The position numbers and the translations under genes are program-made. Under the pieces are notes generated by a model. The model saw only the letters and a program-made list of their open reading frames with translations, was not told the origin of the DNA and did no database searches. 64,000 nt of DNA from Gigaspora margarita (Eukaryota > Glomeromycota > Glomeromycetes > Diversisporales > Gigasporaceae), in assembly GCA_009809945.1 (NCBI GenBank), contig WTPW01000359.1, forward strand, positions 72,450 to 136,449. The letters are read 5' to 3'. Below are positions 22,180 to 30,762 of the stretch, piece by piece (positions within the stretch are counted from its first letter, which is position 1; every line of letters starts with the position of its first letter).

Positions 22180-22519
22180 TTTACTTTACGATTCAACGGT
22201 AGCCGTTTTTTTTTTCAATAAAGTTTCAACTATTTTTCACGTGAAGGAATAAGTCTAAGTAAGATAAGTAAGAGACAAAAAATTGCAGATGAACTTCTTA
22301 ACGTATATAGGCATTATGCGCTGCCTGTTAATCCGAGCCACGACAAGCACGTACACAAAGCAAACAAATCCATATTAAGATTTTGTTAATAAGAATTCCA
22401 TTTTGAACAAAGTCATTCGACAAAATTATAGCTGTGGTCACATGATTAAAGGTTAATAAAAAAAATTTCCTTTATTTATATATAATAATGATTATCGTTA
22501 TCATAACTTGTTAAAAAAA
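22180..22519. promoter_or_regulatory. Shared divergent promoter region
   Basis: These 340 bases separate the divergent start codons of the J-protein and mL40 genes, so both promoters must lie here. A GC-richer block (cgctgcctgttaatccgagc...cacgacaagcacgtacac) at about 22318-22355 stands out from the A/T background and is a candidate regulatory core. No consensus operator is identified. Confidence 0.4.
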
Positions 22520-23098
22520 ATGTCAAATCACTTTTCTTATCGTTCTGCACTCTCAACATCAATTCGTGGTATTTTAGCTCGTACTGTTAAAAAATCCAAA
22601 CCTAAATCAGAGATTCCTGGTTCACAAAATGCCAACATTACCGATACACGTTATCAAATAATTAAAAGAATTCTTTACGAAACACCTAAAACTGAACTTC
22701 CTAAAATGACCGAACAAGATCTTGAAAGACATGAAACTATCGATCGAGCATGGAAATTATTTTTACGTAATCAACAAGAAGAAAGAGAAAATGAATTAGC
22801 AGCAAAATATCGAAAGTTAAATGAAGCAAATCTTGAACTTGAAAAATTAGGACCTAGATTATTTAATAGCGCACAAATTGGAAATAAAATTATGATGTTT
22901 CCTAGACAAATGAAAATTCCTACTGAAACCCCTCCATTAAATGGATGGAATTATGATTATAAACCTTTATCTTCAGATCCTACTAAAAATTCTAAACCTC
23001 TGCCTTCAGATCCTATTAAAGATTCTGAACCTCTACCTTCAAATCCTATTAAAGATTCTGAACCTCTACCTTCAGATCCTAATAAAGTCTCTTCATAA
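22520..23098 (+). CDS. MRPL40-like: Mitochondrial large ribosomal subunit protein mL40
   Basis: A single-exon gene of 192 residues. The basic N terminus (MSNHFSYRSALSTSIRGILA then RTVKKSKPKS) looks like a mitochondrial targeting sequence. The core DTRYQIIKRILYETPKTELP, MTEQDLERHETIDRAWKLF and LELEKLGPRLFN is the conserved mL40 (MRPL40/yeast Mrpl28) signature, followed by PTETPPLNGWNYDYKP. The protein is a structural component of the mitoribosome large subunit. The tail after residue about 148 is a 12-residue tandem repeat (SDPIKDSEPLP type, four units) encoded by a 36-base minisatellite and is not part of the family core. The ATG at 22520 was chosen over the upstream TTG at 22508. Confidence 0.9.
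   Translation: MSNHFSYRSALSTSIRGILARTVKKSKPKSEIPGSQNANITDTRYQIIKRILYETPKTELPKMTEQDLERHETIDRAWKLFLRNQQEERENELAAKYRKLNEANLELEKLGPRLFNSAQIGNKIMMFPRQMKIPTETPPLNGWNYDYKPLSSDPTKNSKPLPSDPIKDSEPLPSNPIKDSEPLPSDPNKVSS
22960..23092 (+). repeat. 36-base coding minisatellite in mL40
   Basis: About three and a half units of a 36-base repeat (ccttcagatcctattaaag followed by attctgaacctcta) encode the Ser-Asp-Pro/Pro-Leu-Pro-rich tail of mL40. The last units differ at only a few bases, so the array is recent and length polymorphism between strains is likely. Confidence 0.8.
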
Positions 23099-24146
23099 AG
23101 AATACTTTGTCCTAAAATAAACTTTATTGATTTGAGCTGAACAAATGCTTTTAAACCTTACTCTAAAGTGACTGATTTCCGATTCAACTGATCCTGATTT
23201 AGGTTCAGCATCCAGAAATTGAATCTAAATTAGGATTATAGTTACCAAAATGATTAATAAAATGTTAGCAGTTATCAATGAATAAATAGTAATTATGATT
23301 ATGTACAGTATATACAGTATGATAAAAAATATTCAGTAATTTAAAAAATCTATTCCCAATTCTAACTCTAAATATTATTAATAAAAAATTTTATAGAAAC
23401 ATAAATAATTTTAGAGCTATATAACTTATGCAATATTTTTCAAATCAAAAAATCAATCTACTACATACTAAAAGAAATAAAGTCAAATCTTATGTGGCCT
23501 TACGTAAAATTTTTTTCTAAACACCTTCCAAAACCTGTATTTGCCAAAGGGTCAGTTACGAAAACTTAGACACCCTTTTCAAACCAATAAAAAAAAACCA
23601 ATAATCAAATTAGACACTTTAGGAAGTCAGAACACAGTCAAACAAAAAAAAATCCAGTAATATATCAAGGTTATTTTGTTCGACAATAAGAAGAATAACT
23701 GGTTTCGCCTCCGGAATCAGAGATCTCAAACGAGCGATAACAACTTTATGTTCCTGAAAATCGTTTCCAAACGTAATCCTAACCTTTCTTTGTAATATTT
23801 CTAAGATTTCTCTTTATAATGGTTTTGCAGTAAATACATTGGTTTATAATCTAAAAGATATTTTGATTTTTAATTCATTACATATTTAATCATGAAAACG
23901 TAAATGTTTCATAATTAATACAGTATCAGGTATATACATCATATCTAATAGTAATTTATACTACTCTATATACAGACGTGCTAAATAAAAAAATCCCGAG
24001 TACATAAGGAGGACTTTTGCGTAAATTACATGCATCACCAGTAGTGAAATATATTCTTAAAATTTTGAAGACAACATAATGGAAACAGTTGCTCCAGATT
24101 TTTATTTATCATTATATACGGTTAGTTGATACCGCCTATACATTTG
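23099..24146. other. Spacer downstream of mL40
   Basis: No ORF is supported. A short cggtattagga-like gattcaactgatcctgatttagg stretch follows the mL40 stop, then plain AT-rich sequence. Nothing with transposon ends is evident before the hairpins starting at 24147. Confidence 0.35.
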
Positions 24147-24222
24147 GGTTCTTTCACAGCAAAACCATGCTTAGAGTATATAAAATTATATACTCTAAGC
24201 ATGGTTTTGCTGTAAAAGAACC
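24147..24222. repeat. Near-perfect 76-base hairpin
   Basis: GGTTCTTTCACAGCAAAACC continues through atgcttagagtatata and is then mirrored completely, with a four-base loop and a single mismatch in the stem. This is a small cruciform-type element without an ORF. Confidence 0.85.
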
Positions 24223-24370
24223 TATTTAGTGTTAGAGAATATGCAGTTTAATTAAGATAGTATCAATTGTGGTTAGTCTAATTATATAAATAAGTACCGA
24301 TATTGCTGTATATAGACAATTCATGACGTATGTCATTTTAAAATTTATACTGATCGGAATATGACTATAG

Positions 24371-24483
24371 ATGCCTGACGAAACTATTTTGCCGTTGACG
24401 AAATGACGAAACCATAAGTTTCGTCAAGTTTTGTCATTGACGAAACTTATGGTTTCGTCAGGTTTCGTCATTTCGTCAGGCAT
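24371..24483. repeat. Palindromic tgacgaaa element
   Basis: The ends ATGCCTGACGAAA and TTTCGTCAGGCAT are inverted, and the inside consists of alternating TGACGAAA and TTTCGTCA units (tgacgaaaccataagtttcg against cgaaacttatggtttcgtca). It is a complete foldback of 113 bases. Confidence 0.82.
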
Positions 24484-24779
24484 CACTAAATATGATACAT
24501 AGACTGAAAATTATCCTATCGAAAAATTTACGTTGTAATTTGTCAAACTCATCAAGATATGGAACATGACGTCCAGGAAGAATCACAGACAAAGGTATCA
24601 TTTTGTTATTTAAAATTAAAAAAAAAAAAAGACAATTATATAACTATTAATAATATATAGTTATTGGATGCGAAGCAGCCAATAACAGAATTATTTACAA
24701 GATGATTCATTTTATCTGGCTGCGTACGTAGCCAATAACGGTTTTATCTGGTGGCTTACGACGACTGAACCAACAGAAT

Positions 24780-24869
24780 AATTCGAGTTCTTTTGGTGAT
24801 AATTGCGTCATCATCAAATAACGAAATTATTTGAATGATGATGCAATCACCATCAAAATAACTCGAATT
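24780..24869. repeat. 90-base hairpin
   Basis: AATTCGAGTTCTTTTGGTGA on the left and its approximate mirror TCACCATCAAAATAACTCGA on the right enclose inverted gcgtcatcatcaaataa/ttatttgaatgatgatgc. It would form a single long stem. Confidence 0.75.
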
Positions 24870-25109
24870 ATTCTGGTGGTATGATCATAGTAAGATACCG
24901 GATAAATATGTAATATAGATCCGAAAAAGATGCGGAATTTTCATTTCCGCTTATACACAGTACAACTGATTTATACCCTGCGATCTTGATATAGTGACCT
25001 GCTTTATACCGGTATCCGGCAAACGAATTAGAATCACTGGGCACTAACAAATCTCCAACACTAGATATTACTTCACTTGACACTTTCATCTTCTTAAGAA
25101 ATGCTGTAA

Positions 25110-25145
<36 letters not shown>
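24868..25145 (-). other. Short open frame ending at an A tract
   Basis: A 73-codon frame on the minus strand (MKVSSEVISSVGDLLVPSDS...) starts at 25089, next to a 35-base poly-A tract (25111-25145 on the plus strand). No domain is recognised, and the upstream T tract (on that strand) leaves little room for a normal promoter. It could be a captured gene fragment. Confidence 0.3.
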
Positions 25146-25148
<3 letters not shown>

Positions 25149-25367
25149 TACTTACGACTAAAAATAATCCACCGATTCGGAAACAAGCAAAAACATTTGC
25201 ATTTGTAATAGAACAAATTGCAAAACTAAGGGCTGTTCATGGCGCAAAAGTAATATTTGTCGTACTGTACCAGACGTTGTGGATGTGTATTATGAGGTAA
25301 TAATCACTAATGTGAACTAACATTAAAAATTATCAATCGATTATTGTTTTTTAAACATATGTTCCAA

Positions 25368-25690
25368 TTCTGAATTGATAATAACTTCTAATCCACTGGC
25401 CCATTTTGGATGGGTAACCACCAAATTGTTCATCTCGATGAGGAGCTCAAAATCGTCTAAACCCAATCACAGTATCCCAAGACCGTTCAACTTTTGTGAG
25501 AATCACTAAGTAATTTCTTTAACCTTGAATAACTTTTGATCCACCAGTCCGTTTTGGATGATTTAACAATCAAAATGTTCGTCTCAGTGAGACGATTCTA
25601 AGGAACCAAAAATCGTTAAATTCAATCGCAGGATCCTGAAATCAACAAAATGGACCAGTGTCAAAAGTTATTATCAATTAAATTGACAAT
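25368..25690. mobile_element. Foldback element, family of 26666-27009
   Basis: The ends AATTGATAATAACTTCTAAT and the complement of AGTTATTATCAATTAAATT are inverted. Inside, ccactggcccattttggatg and ccaccagtccgttttggatg are direct copies of an arm motif followed by ctcgatgag/ctcagtgag and ccaatcacag. The same arm motifs occur at 26666-27009, 43480-43740 and around the LTR element. It has no ORF. Confidence 0.6.
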
Positions 25691-25862
25691 TATAAATTTT
25701 GCATGTAGCATTATTAAAATAAATAAAATAATCGGTATTATAAATCACAAACCATAATGATCATATAACATATATCAAATTCCGATTCCAAACTCAATTA
25801 TGTGAACTAACATAAATTCCAAAGCAACATATAACATTTAAACTATAAACTTTCTCTTTATA

Positions 25863-27876
25863 ATGTCAAGTGTAAAAATTTTATTAAAAGAATTTAAAAA
25901 AAAATTTAAAAATAATCCCAATTTGAACCAATTTTTTCTTTACTGTTGCATTAATAATACTGTAGATTTTAATGATAACAAAGTTTCCAAAACCATTGAG
26001 AAACAATACTACAAAAGTTTTAAAAAGGTGAGTTGTTCAAAAAGAAAATTTGATAACATTTTAGCAATAGGCACTCATGGTTTTATATAGAATGAAATAG
26101 ATGAAAAAATATCAGGATCCATTTAAAGAATTAAGCAAATATTATGAAAAAAAAATTTTCTCGTTTATGCTGAATTGATTAAGCATCAAGAAAATTTATA
26201 TGATGAGTATAAATTTGTGATAGATGCCGAGATAAAAAATTTCACAAGTAAATATTTATTTATTTTTAATTGATATAATTAATAAATGTTGATTAATATT
26301 TATTGTAAAATAGTTAAAATATTCCAAAAACCTGCCAAGAGAAGCCTCAATAATTGGCGAATTTTTTGATAAATTTAAAGCTTCTCCAAATGATTTAATA
26401 TTATCAGGAATAATACTCAATGAAGAAATTCAAAACAAGCAAAAATCAATATATATTTGAAAAATGAAAATTTATGGGATTCATTTTGCTTTCCGATGTT
26501 CACAACGATTAACTTATCTGACAAATACAAAAAGTTTCTTTTGGAACACTTAAATAAAAAATTGGTCAGAATTCCATTTCTGATTGTGAAATGAAACAGT
26601 AAAATTTGAATTATTTCATTTTCTTGCTATAAAACTGTGAGTATGCAATGTTTTCACATCAACGGTTTTTGGAATTTACTATTAAAAATTCCAAAATCTT
26701 TAACAGTGAATCTACCAGTCTGAAACAACCACCAAAATATTCATCATGATGCGATGATTCTAACAAGCCTAAAATCCTAAAACCCTAATGATTTGTGTCT
26801 ATTTCGGGTGTTGAAAGATTGAAAAAGCCAATCCTTCAATACCAAAATAATACAAATCATTAACGATCTCGGGATCCAGTGATTGGATTTAATTTTAGAA
26901 TCGTCTCATCGAGACGATCAATTTGGTGGTTGTTTTTCAAAAATAAACTGGTGGTCAAAAGTTATTTACTATTAAAGATTTTCAGAATTTTTAATAATAA
27001 TTCCAAAAAAAAAAATCCACGGATATGTATTATATAATCATATATATATGTTAAAATATTTATTTTAATTAGAAAAAATATTTGAAATAATAGTCAATAT
27101 AAAAATCAAGATAAACCAGTAACTGAAGCAACATTTTCCTGTCAATATATCGTTCACCTTATTGAGTTTTTGAAAGGATATACTGAACATACTTTTCAAA
27201 CTACTTGGTAAGCAAGCTTTTTTTTTAATTCAGTTTCACAACACATTTAACATTAACATTATATACTATAATTCAGGAATAGTGCTGAAAGTGTTACAAC
27301 AAAATGTAGAAATAATCAAGATGATCCTAGACGATGTCCAGATAATTTTTGGTTTTTAACAAGCCAAAAAGTAAAAAATTTTCAATATGAATTTTTTTAT
27401 CTTGAAATATCGGGTGGCCCTTTTGCAAATCTTGAAAATATTAATGTAAAAAACCACATCTTTGAAGATCGAAGAAGAATTGGGAAATTTTGCAAGGATT
27501 CATGGGATTATATTTATCATAATTGCAAGAATCAATCTGAATTAACTTCAATTTTATCCGTTTTGAAAAAACTACAATTATTTGCCCTTCATATATACGG
27601 TAAAAAATATTTCAACATTCATTTTATTTAATTTAAATTATATAATATATTAATATTTTCTTTTTAGGCACCACCTTAGTAGTTTACATCATAGAACGGA
27701 AGTTTGATCCATTATTTCACATGAAAGAACTAGTAAAAATCGATCTGCCAGTCCACAAACCTAATGAAAATGAATTCATTACATTTATAGAAACATTAAT
27801 TACAATTAGCGGCTTATTAAAACAAAGCTTAGATGATTTATTAATTATTGAAAATTTACTTTGTGATGATGAATAA
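25863..27876 (+). CDS. Unrecognised multi-exon gene, probably lineage-specific
   Basis: The first exon starts MSSVKILLKEFKKKFKNNPN at 25863. A middle piece reads NLPREASIIGEFFDKFKASP near 26320-26400. The 3' exons are well defined: about 27091-27208 (ACT GAA GCA... ending FQTTW), 27278-27599 (KIGKFCKDSWDYIYHN-like, LQLFALHIYG) and 27668-27876 (TTLVVYIIERKFDPLFHM ... IENLLCDDE stop), with GT-AG joints in phase. Exons between 26090 and 27090 are uncertain because that interval also carries a foldback element at 26666-27009. I do not recognise a domain. The layout (GKF.KD..., LQ..A.HIYG..L.VYI.ER, then a helical tail) resembles a family I associate with expanded Rhizophagus hypothetical proteins. 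It could be intact with the foldback in an intron, or a decaying gene. Confidence 0.5.
26666..27009. mobile_element. 344-base foldback element inside a gene
   Basis: The left arm TTTTTGGAATTTACTATTAA and the right arm TTTTTAATAATAATTCCAAA are inverted, with inner inverted motifs ccaccaaaatattc/gatcaatttggtggt, gatgattct/agaatcgtc and gtgtctatttcggg/accaaaataatac. It lies between coding-like exons of the 25863-27876 gene, probably in an intron. Confidence 0.72.
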
Positions 27877-28930
27877 TATAATAGTGATGAGGAATCGGAT
27901 ATATCTCTATTATTTACCGAAACTACGATGAGGTTCTCTTGAAAATTTTTATGCTAAAAAATTCAAAACCGGTTGGTCACTATATAAATTTATTTGGATT
28001 TATTGTTTTTACAAAAACTCATTTCTGAACGTAGAATCTTGCAAATCCATGGAGGCAGTCCCCGACTAGGATAAGCAAAAGGCAAATAACAAGCATGCTT
28101 TTATTGCTCCTGGGGGCTACCCCCGACTTGGATAAAAGACATGCCTCTTATAACACCTTAAGTCACACCTTAGAATACCAAAAATCCGGATTTTTCGATA
28201 CATTCATAAAGAAAAAACCTCGTCAGGTCAGGTCAATATGCTTAGGAATGACTTTGTATTGAAAAAAAATAAATCATCATGAAAATGTTGATAAAGTATG
28301 TAATAAAAAAAATGTACTTGCCATTATTACTGTATTAACACGTACGTATGTACGTTCGCAAAACAAACGTGTTGATCAAAATAAATAATTTATATGTCGT
28401 GTGGTTAGACATTTACTTATTGCTCGGGTAACACAAAATCCGATTTTGTAAATAAAAGTGCGTGAGATAAAAATTTAGGGTTAGGGCCTTAACGTTAGAA
28501 GATATGGGTTAGAAATATTTATTATATGTAAAATTTCATTCCCGTCATTTTTAATTAGTGCACCAAGATCGATTTAAACTTTTTTCTCGGATTCTTCGTC
28601 GGGCTAATCCGGAATAATCAAATTTTGCACTCTCCGATTGGCTATTTCCTCTCCAGGAGTTTGTATTACCCGCGCAAATAGCATAGCGGGCTTTCATCGC
28701 GATTGGCTATTTTTGTAGATCATCCCGTGATATTTCCAAAATATCATTGGTTAATCGAAATTATTCGCAAGACGACGAAAATAATTACTGTAACGATTAA
28801 ATATTTAATATGTATGAAATTAAATTGATATTAATAAATACATTACTATGCAATCTAACAACCAAAGTCTAAGCTATAGTCCGATACAAATAATTATTTT
28901 AAGAGACAATAAAACTATATAACCAAATTT
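27877..28930. other. Intergenic region with direct repeat and promoter-like island
   Basis: At 28046-28140 two copies of a GG.GGC..CCCCGACT.GGATAA motif lie about 60 bases apart. At 28320-28375 an acgtacgtatgtacgt palindrome occurs. A ttagggttaggg telomere-like run is at 28479-28490. The 28560-28770 part is GC-richer with three ATTGG motifs (see the regulatory entry). No ORF is supported. Confidence 0.4.
28600..28760. promoter_or_regulatory. Promoter-like island with three inverted CCAAT motifs
   Basis: CGATTGGCTATTT occurs twice (about 28627 and 28699) and TCATTGGTTAATCG once (about 28744), i.e. three CCAAT boxes on the minus strand. They lie in a locally GC-richer segment with cccgcgcaaatagc. 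No start codon of a supported gene lies downstream on either strand, so if this is a promoter its transcript is unknown. Confidence 0.35.
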
Positions 28931-28940
28931 TTTAATTGTA

Positions 28941-29108
28941 TATGGTGCCACCAAGTAAAAACCAGGAGTTCTAAAAATAATAACGGAATACGGACTCTGA
29001 CTAAAATTATAAATTATAGATCACATATTCATATCGTTTAAAGTCCATATTCCGTTGTTTAAAGAATCCTATTTTAGAAGTCCTGGTTTTCACTTGGCGG
29101 CACCCATA
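28941..29108. mobile_element. 168-base TA-flanked MITE
   Basis: The ends TATGGTGCCACCAAGTAAAA and the complement of TATGGGTGCCGCCAAGTGAA are inverted and both are followed inward by accagga. TA flanks both sides. The inner stretch cggaatacggactctgac/gtccatattccg is also inverted. It is related in end sequence to the 34342-34697 element. Confidence 0.75.
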
Positions 29109-29754
29109 TAACAGTTAAATAATGCCAAACAAATTTGATTTAGTTCTAAGTTAATAATCTTAGACGCATTACTAAGCTTTAATAATCTTAAACATAATAT
29201 GATTAAATCTCTCATAAAATTTCAAGCTTGTGTTTTCATTGCTTTATTTTACTAAACTATTTTACTGGCGGTACGTGTCTGCTTTTAGAATAATAAGTAA
29301 AGTAAATTAGCGATGTAAAAGTTTTGAAATTGCTGTCATTTTACCAAGTTTAATATACTGTAAGCTATATAAGCTAAATTGAAACGTCTAGGCATACCTC
29401 TCATCTAACTTCCGAATTACTTCGTTAATTACCAAATTACTTTAGTATATTGTAGAGCCGAAGGTGTAATTTCTAAATTTTTATACTATAATCCCTGCGG
29501 TTTGGTTCTTGAACCACCCTAGCATCACGTCTTATCAGGGGGGTACTATAAGCAGCGCTATACGGTAATCATAGAGGCTGTTTTTGAAGTAGCTATATGC
29601 CATTTTTCGCCTACCGGTACCGAAAATAAAACTAGTTATACTACAGACAAAAAATATAAAAGTCCCAACAAATGTCTATTTCGATACATAATGTAATAGC
29701 ATAATTAATAACCATTCATATATTCTTATATTACGAGAGGTATTCAACTTTATG
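29109..29754. other. Spacer, no supported feature
   Basis: This is non-coding. A GC-richer block at 29490-29640 (tgcggtttggttcttgaacc ... cctaccggtaccg) is not assignable to any RNA gene or transposon that I know. Confidence 0.3.
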
Positions 29755-30014
29755 ATTTGGGTCAATATCCCGAACATCAAAATCCTGATGTAGTAAATCC
29801 CGAAAGAACAAATTCCCGAAGAGATAATATCCCGAAAATTAAACCCGAAAAAAAAAAAAACTCCTAAAAATTCATAATTATGAATTTTTAGGATATATTT
29901 TTTTTCGGGGTTTAGTTTTCGGGATATTATCTCTTCGGGATTTACTACATCGGGATTTACTGCATTGGGATTTAGTACTATCGGGATTTTGATGTTTGGG
30001 ATATTAACTCAAAA
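29755..30014. repeat. Palindromic array of TCCCGA units
   Basis: The left arm has aatcccga-type units every 15-20 bases (atatcccgaacatcaaaatc, gtagtaaatcccgaaaga, attcccgaagagataatatc). The right arm repeats them in reverse complement (cgggatattatctcttcggg, atttactacatcgggattta). The centre is cctaaaaattcataattatg, mirrored. The 260 bases can form one very long hairpin whose arms are themselves internally repeated. Confidence 0.82.
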
Positions 30015-30762
30015 CCAAACTTTATAATATTAATTCTATGAGAGCAATGAAAAAAGCGAACAAACACAAATCTAGGTGAGTTTTAACCATTTTATTAAGT
30101 TTAGATTGCGGGTAAATTAATCTGAGTCCCCACTCTTGAAAAAATTTGTAATTGGATAATTTAAATTACTTTTATGTAATTGGACCATGTCCAGAGAAGT
30201 CCCTAGAGGCGTCTTTTACAAATTATTAATAAAAACAAGGGCAAGACCTCATCTTAACTTTTTAAAAAAAAAAAATAAATAAATAAAAAAAAAAAAGACT
30301 ATGTTATTATTATGTATAAATCCTGATTTTTAACTGGATTATTATCTAAAAATAGACTCTAAACTCTAACGATACGATTATTAAATGGTTCATTGCATTT
30401 ATACCTGACACGTTATGTCTTTAATTTTAACAGATATATTACGACTAGGTTAATAAACCCATTATTAGTTAGGATGATCTGAGGATTAAATATTTGCTAC
30501 ATTGATAATACAGAAAATTCAGTTAATATATCAATAACTTTAAATACTTTAACAATAGGTGTTTCGCAACCAATAACTCTATATTATATTTTGGTTTTTG
30601 ACAATCAATTTGCACAGCTCTCAATTAGGGATGATGTGCTTATCATATGAACACATGAAACACAACTGCAAATTCTAAATCGCGACTGAGTTATAATAAC
30701 TAAGAATTAAAATATTCTAGTCAAACTGTAAATTATTCATTATAATAAATATATAAATCTGA
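30015..30762. other. Spacer downstream of the PheRS beta gene
   Basis: This is AT-rich with an A-rich tract at 30263-30298. There is no ORF, RNA gene or terminal repeat pair. Confidence 0.35.

Noticed and set aside
22508-22519. Upstream extension of mL40 from a TTG codon
   Set aside because: Nuclear genes start at ATG, and the ATG at 22520 gives a good presequence.
25186-25320. Possible HMG-box or mating-type-like fragment (KTFAFVIEQIAKLRAVHG)
   Set aside because: About 40 codons without an HMG signature; similarity is too vague to name.
28479-28490. Telomere end or chromosome fusion site
   Set aside because: Only two TTAGGG units within unique sequence on both sides.
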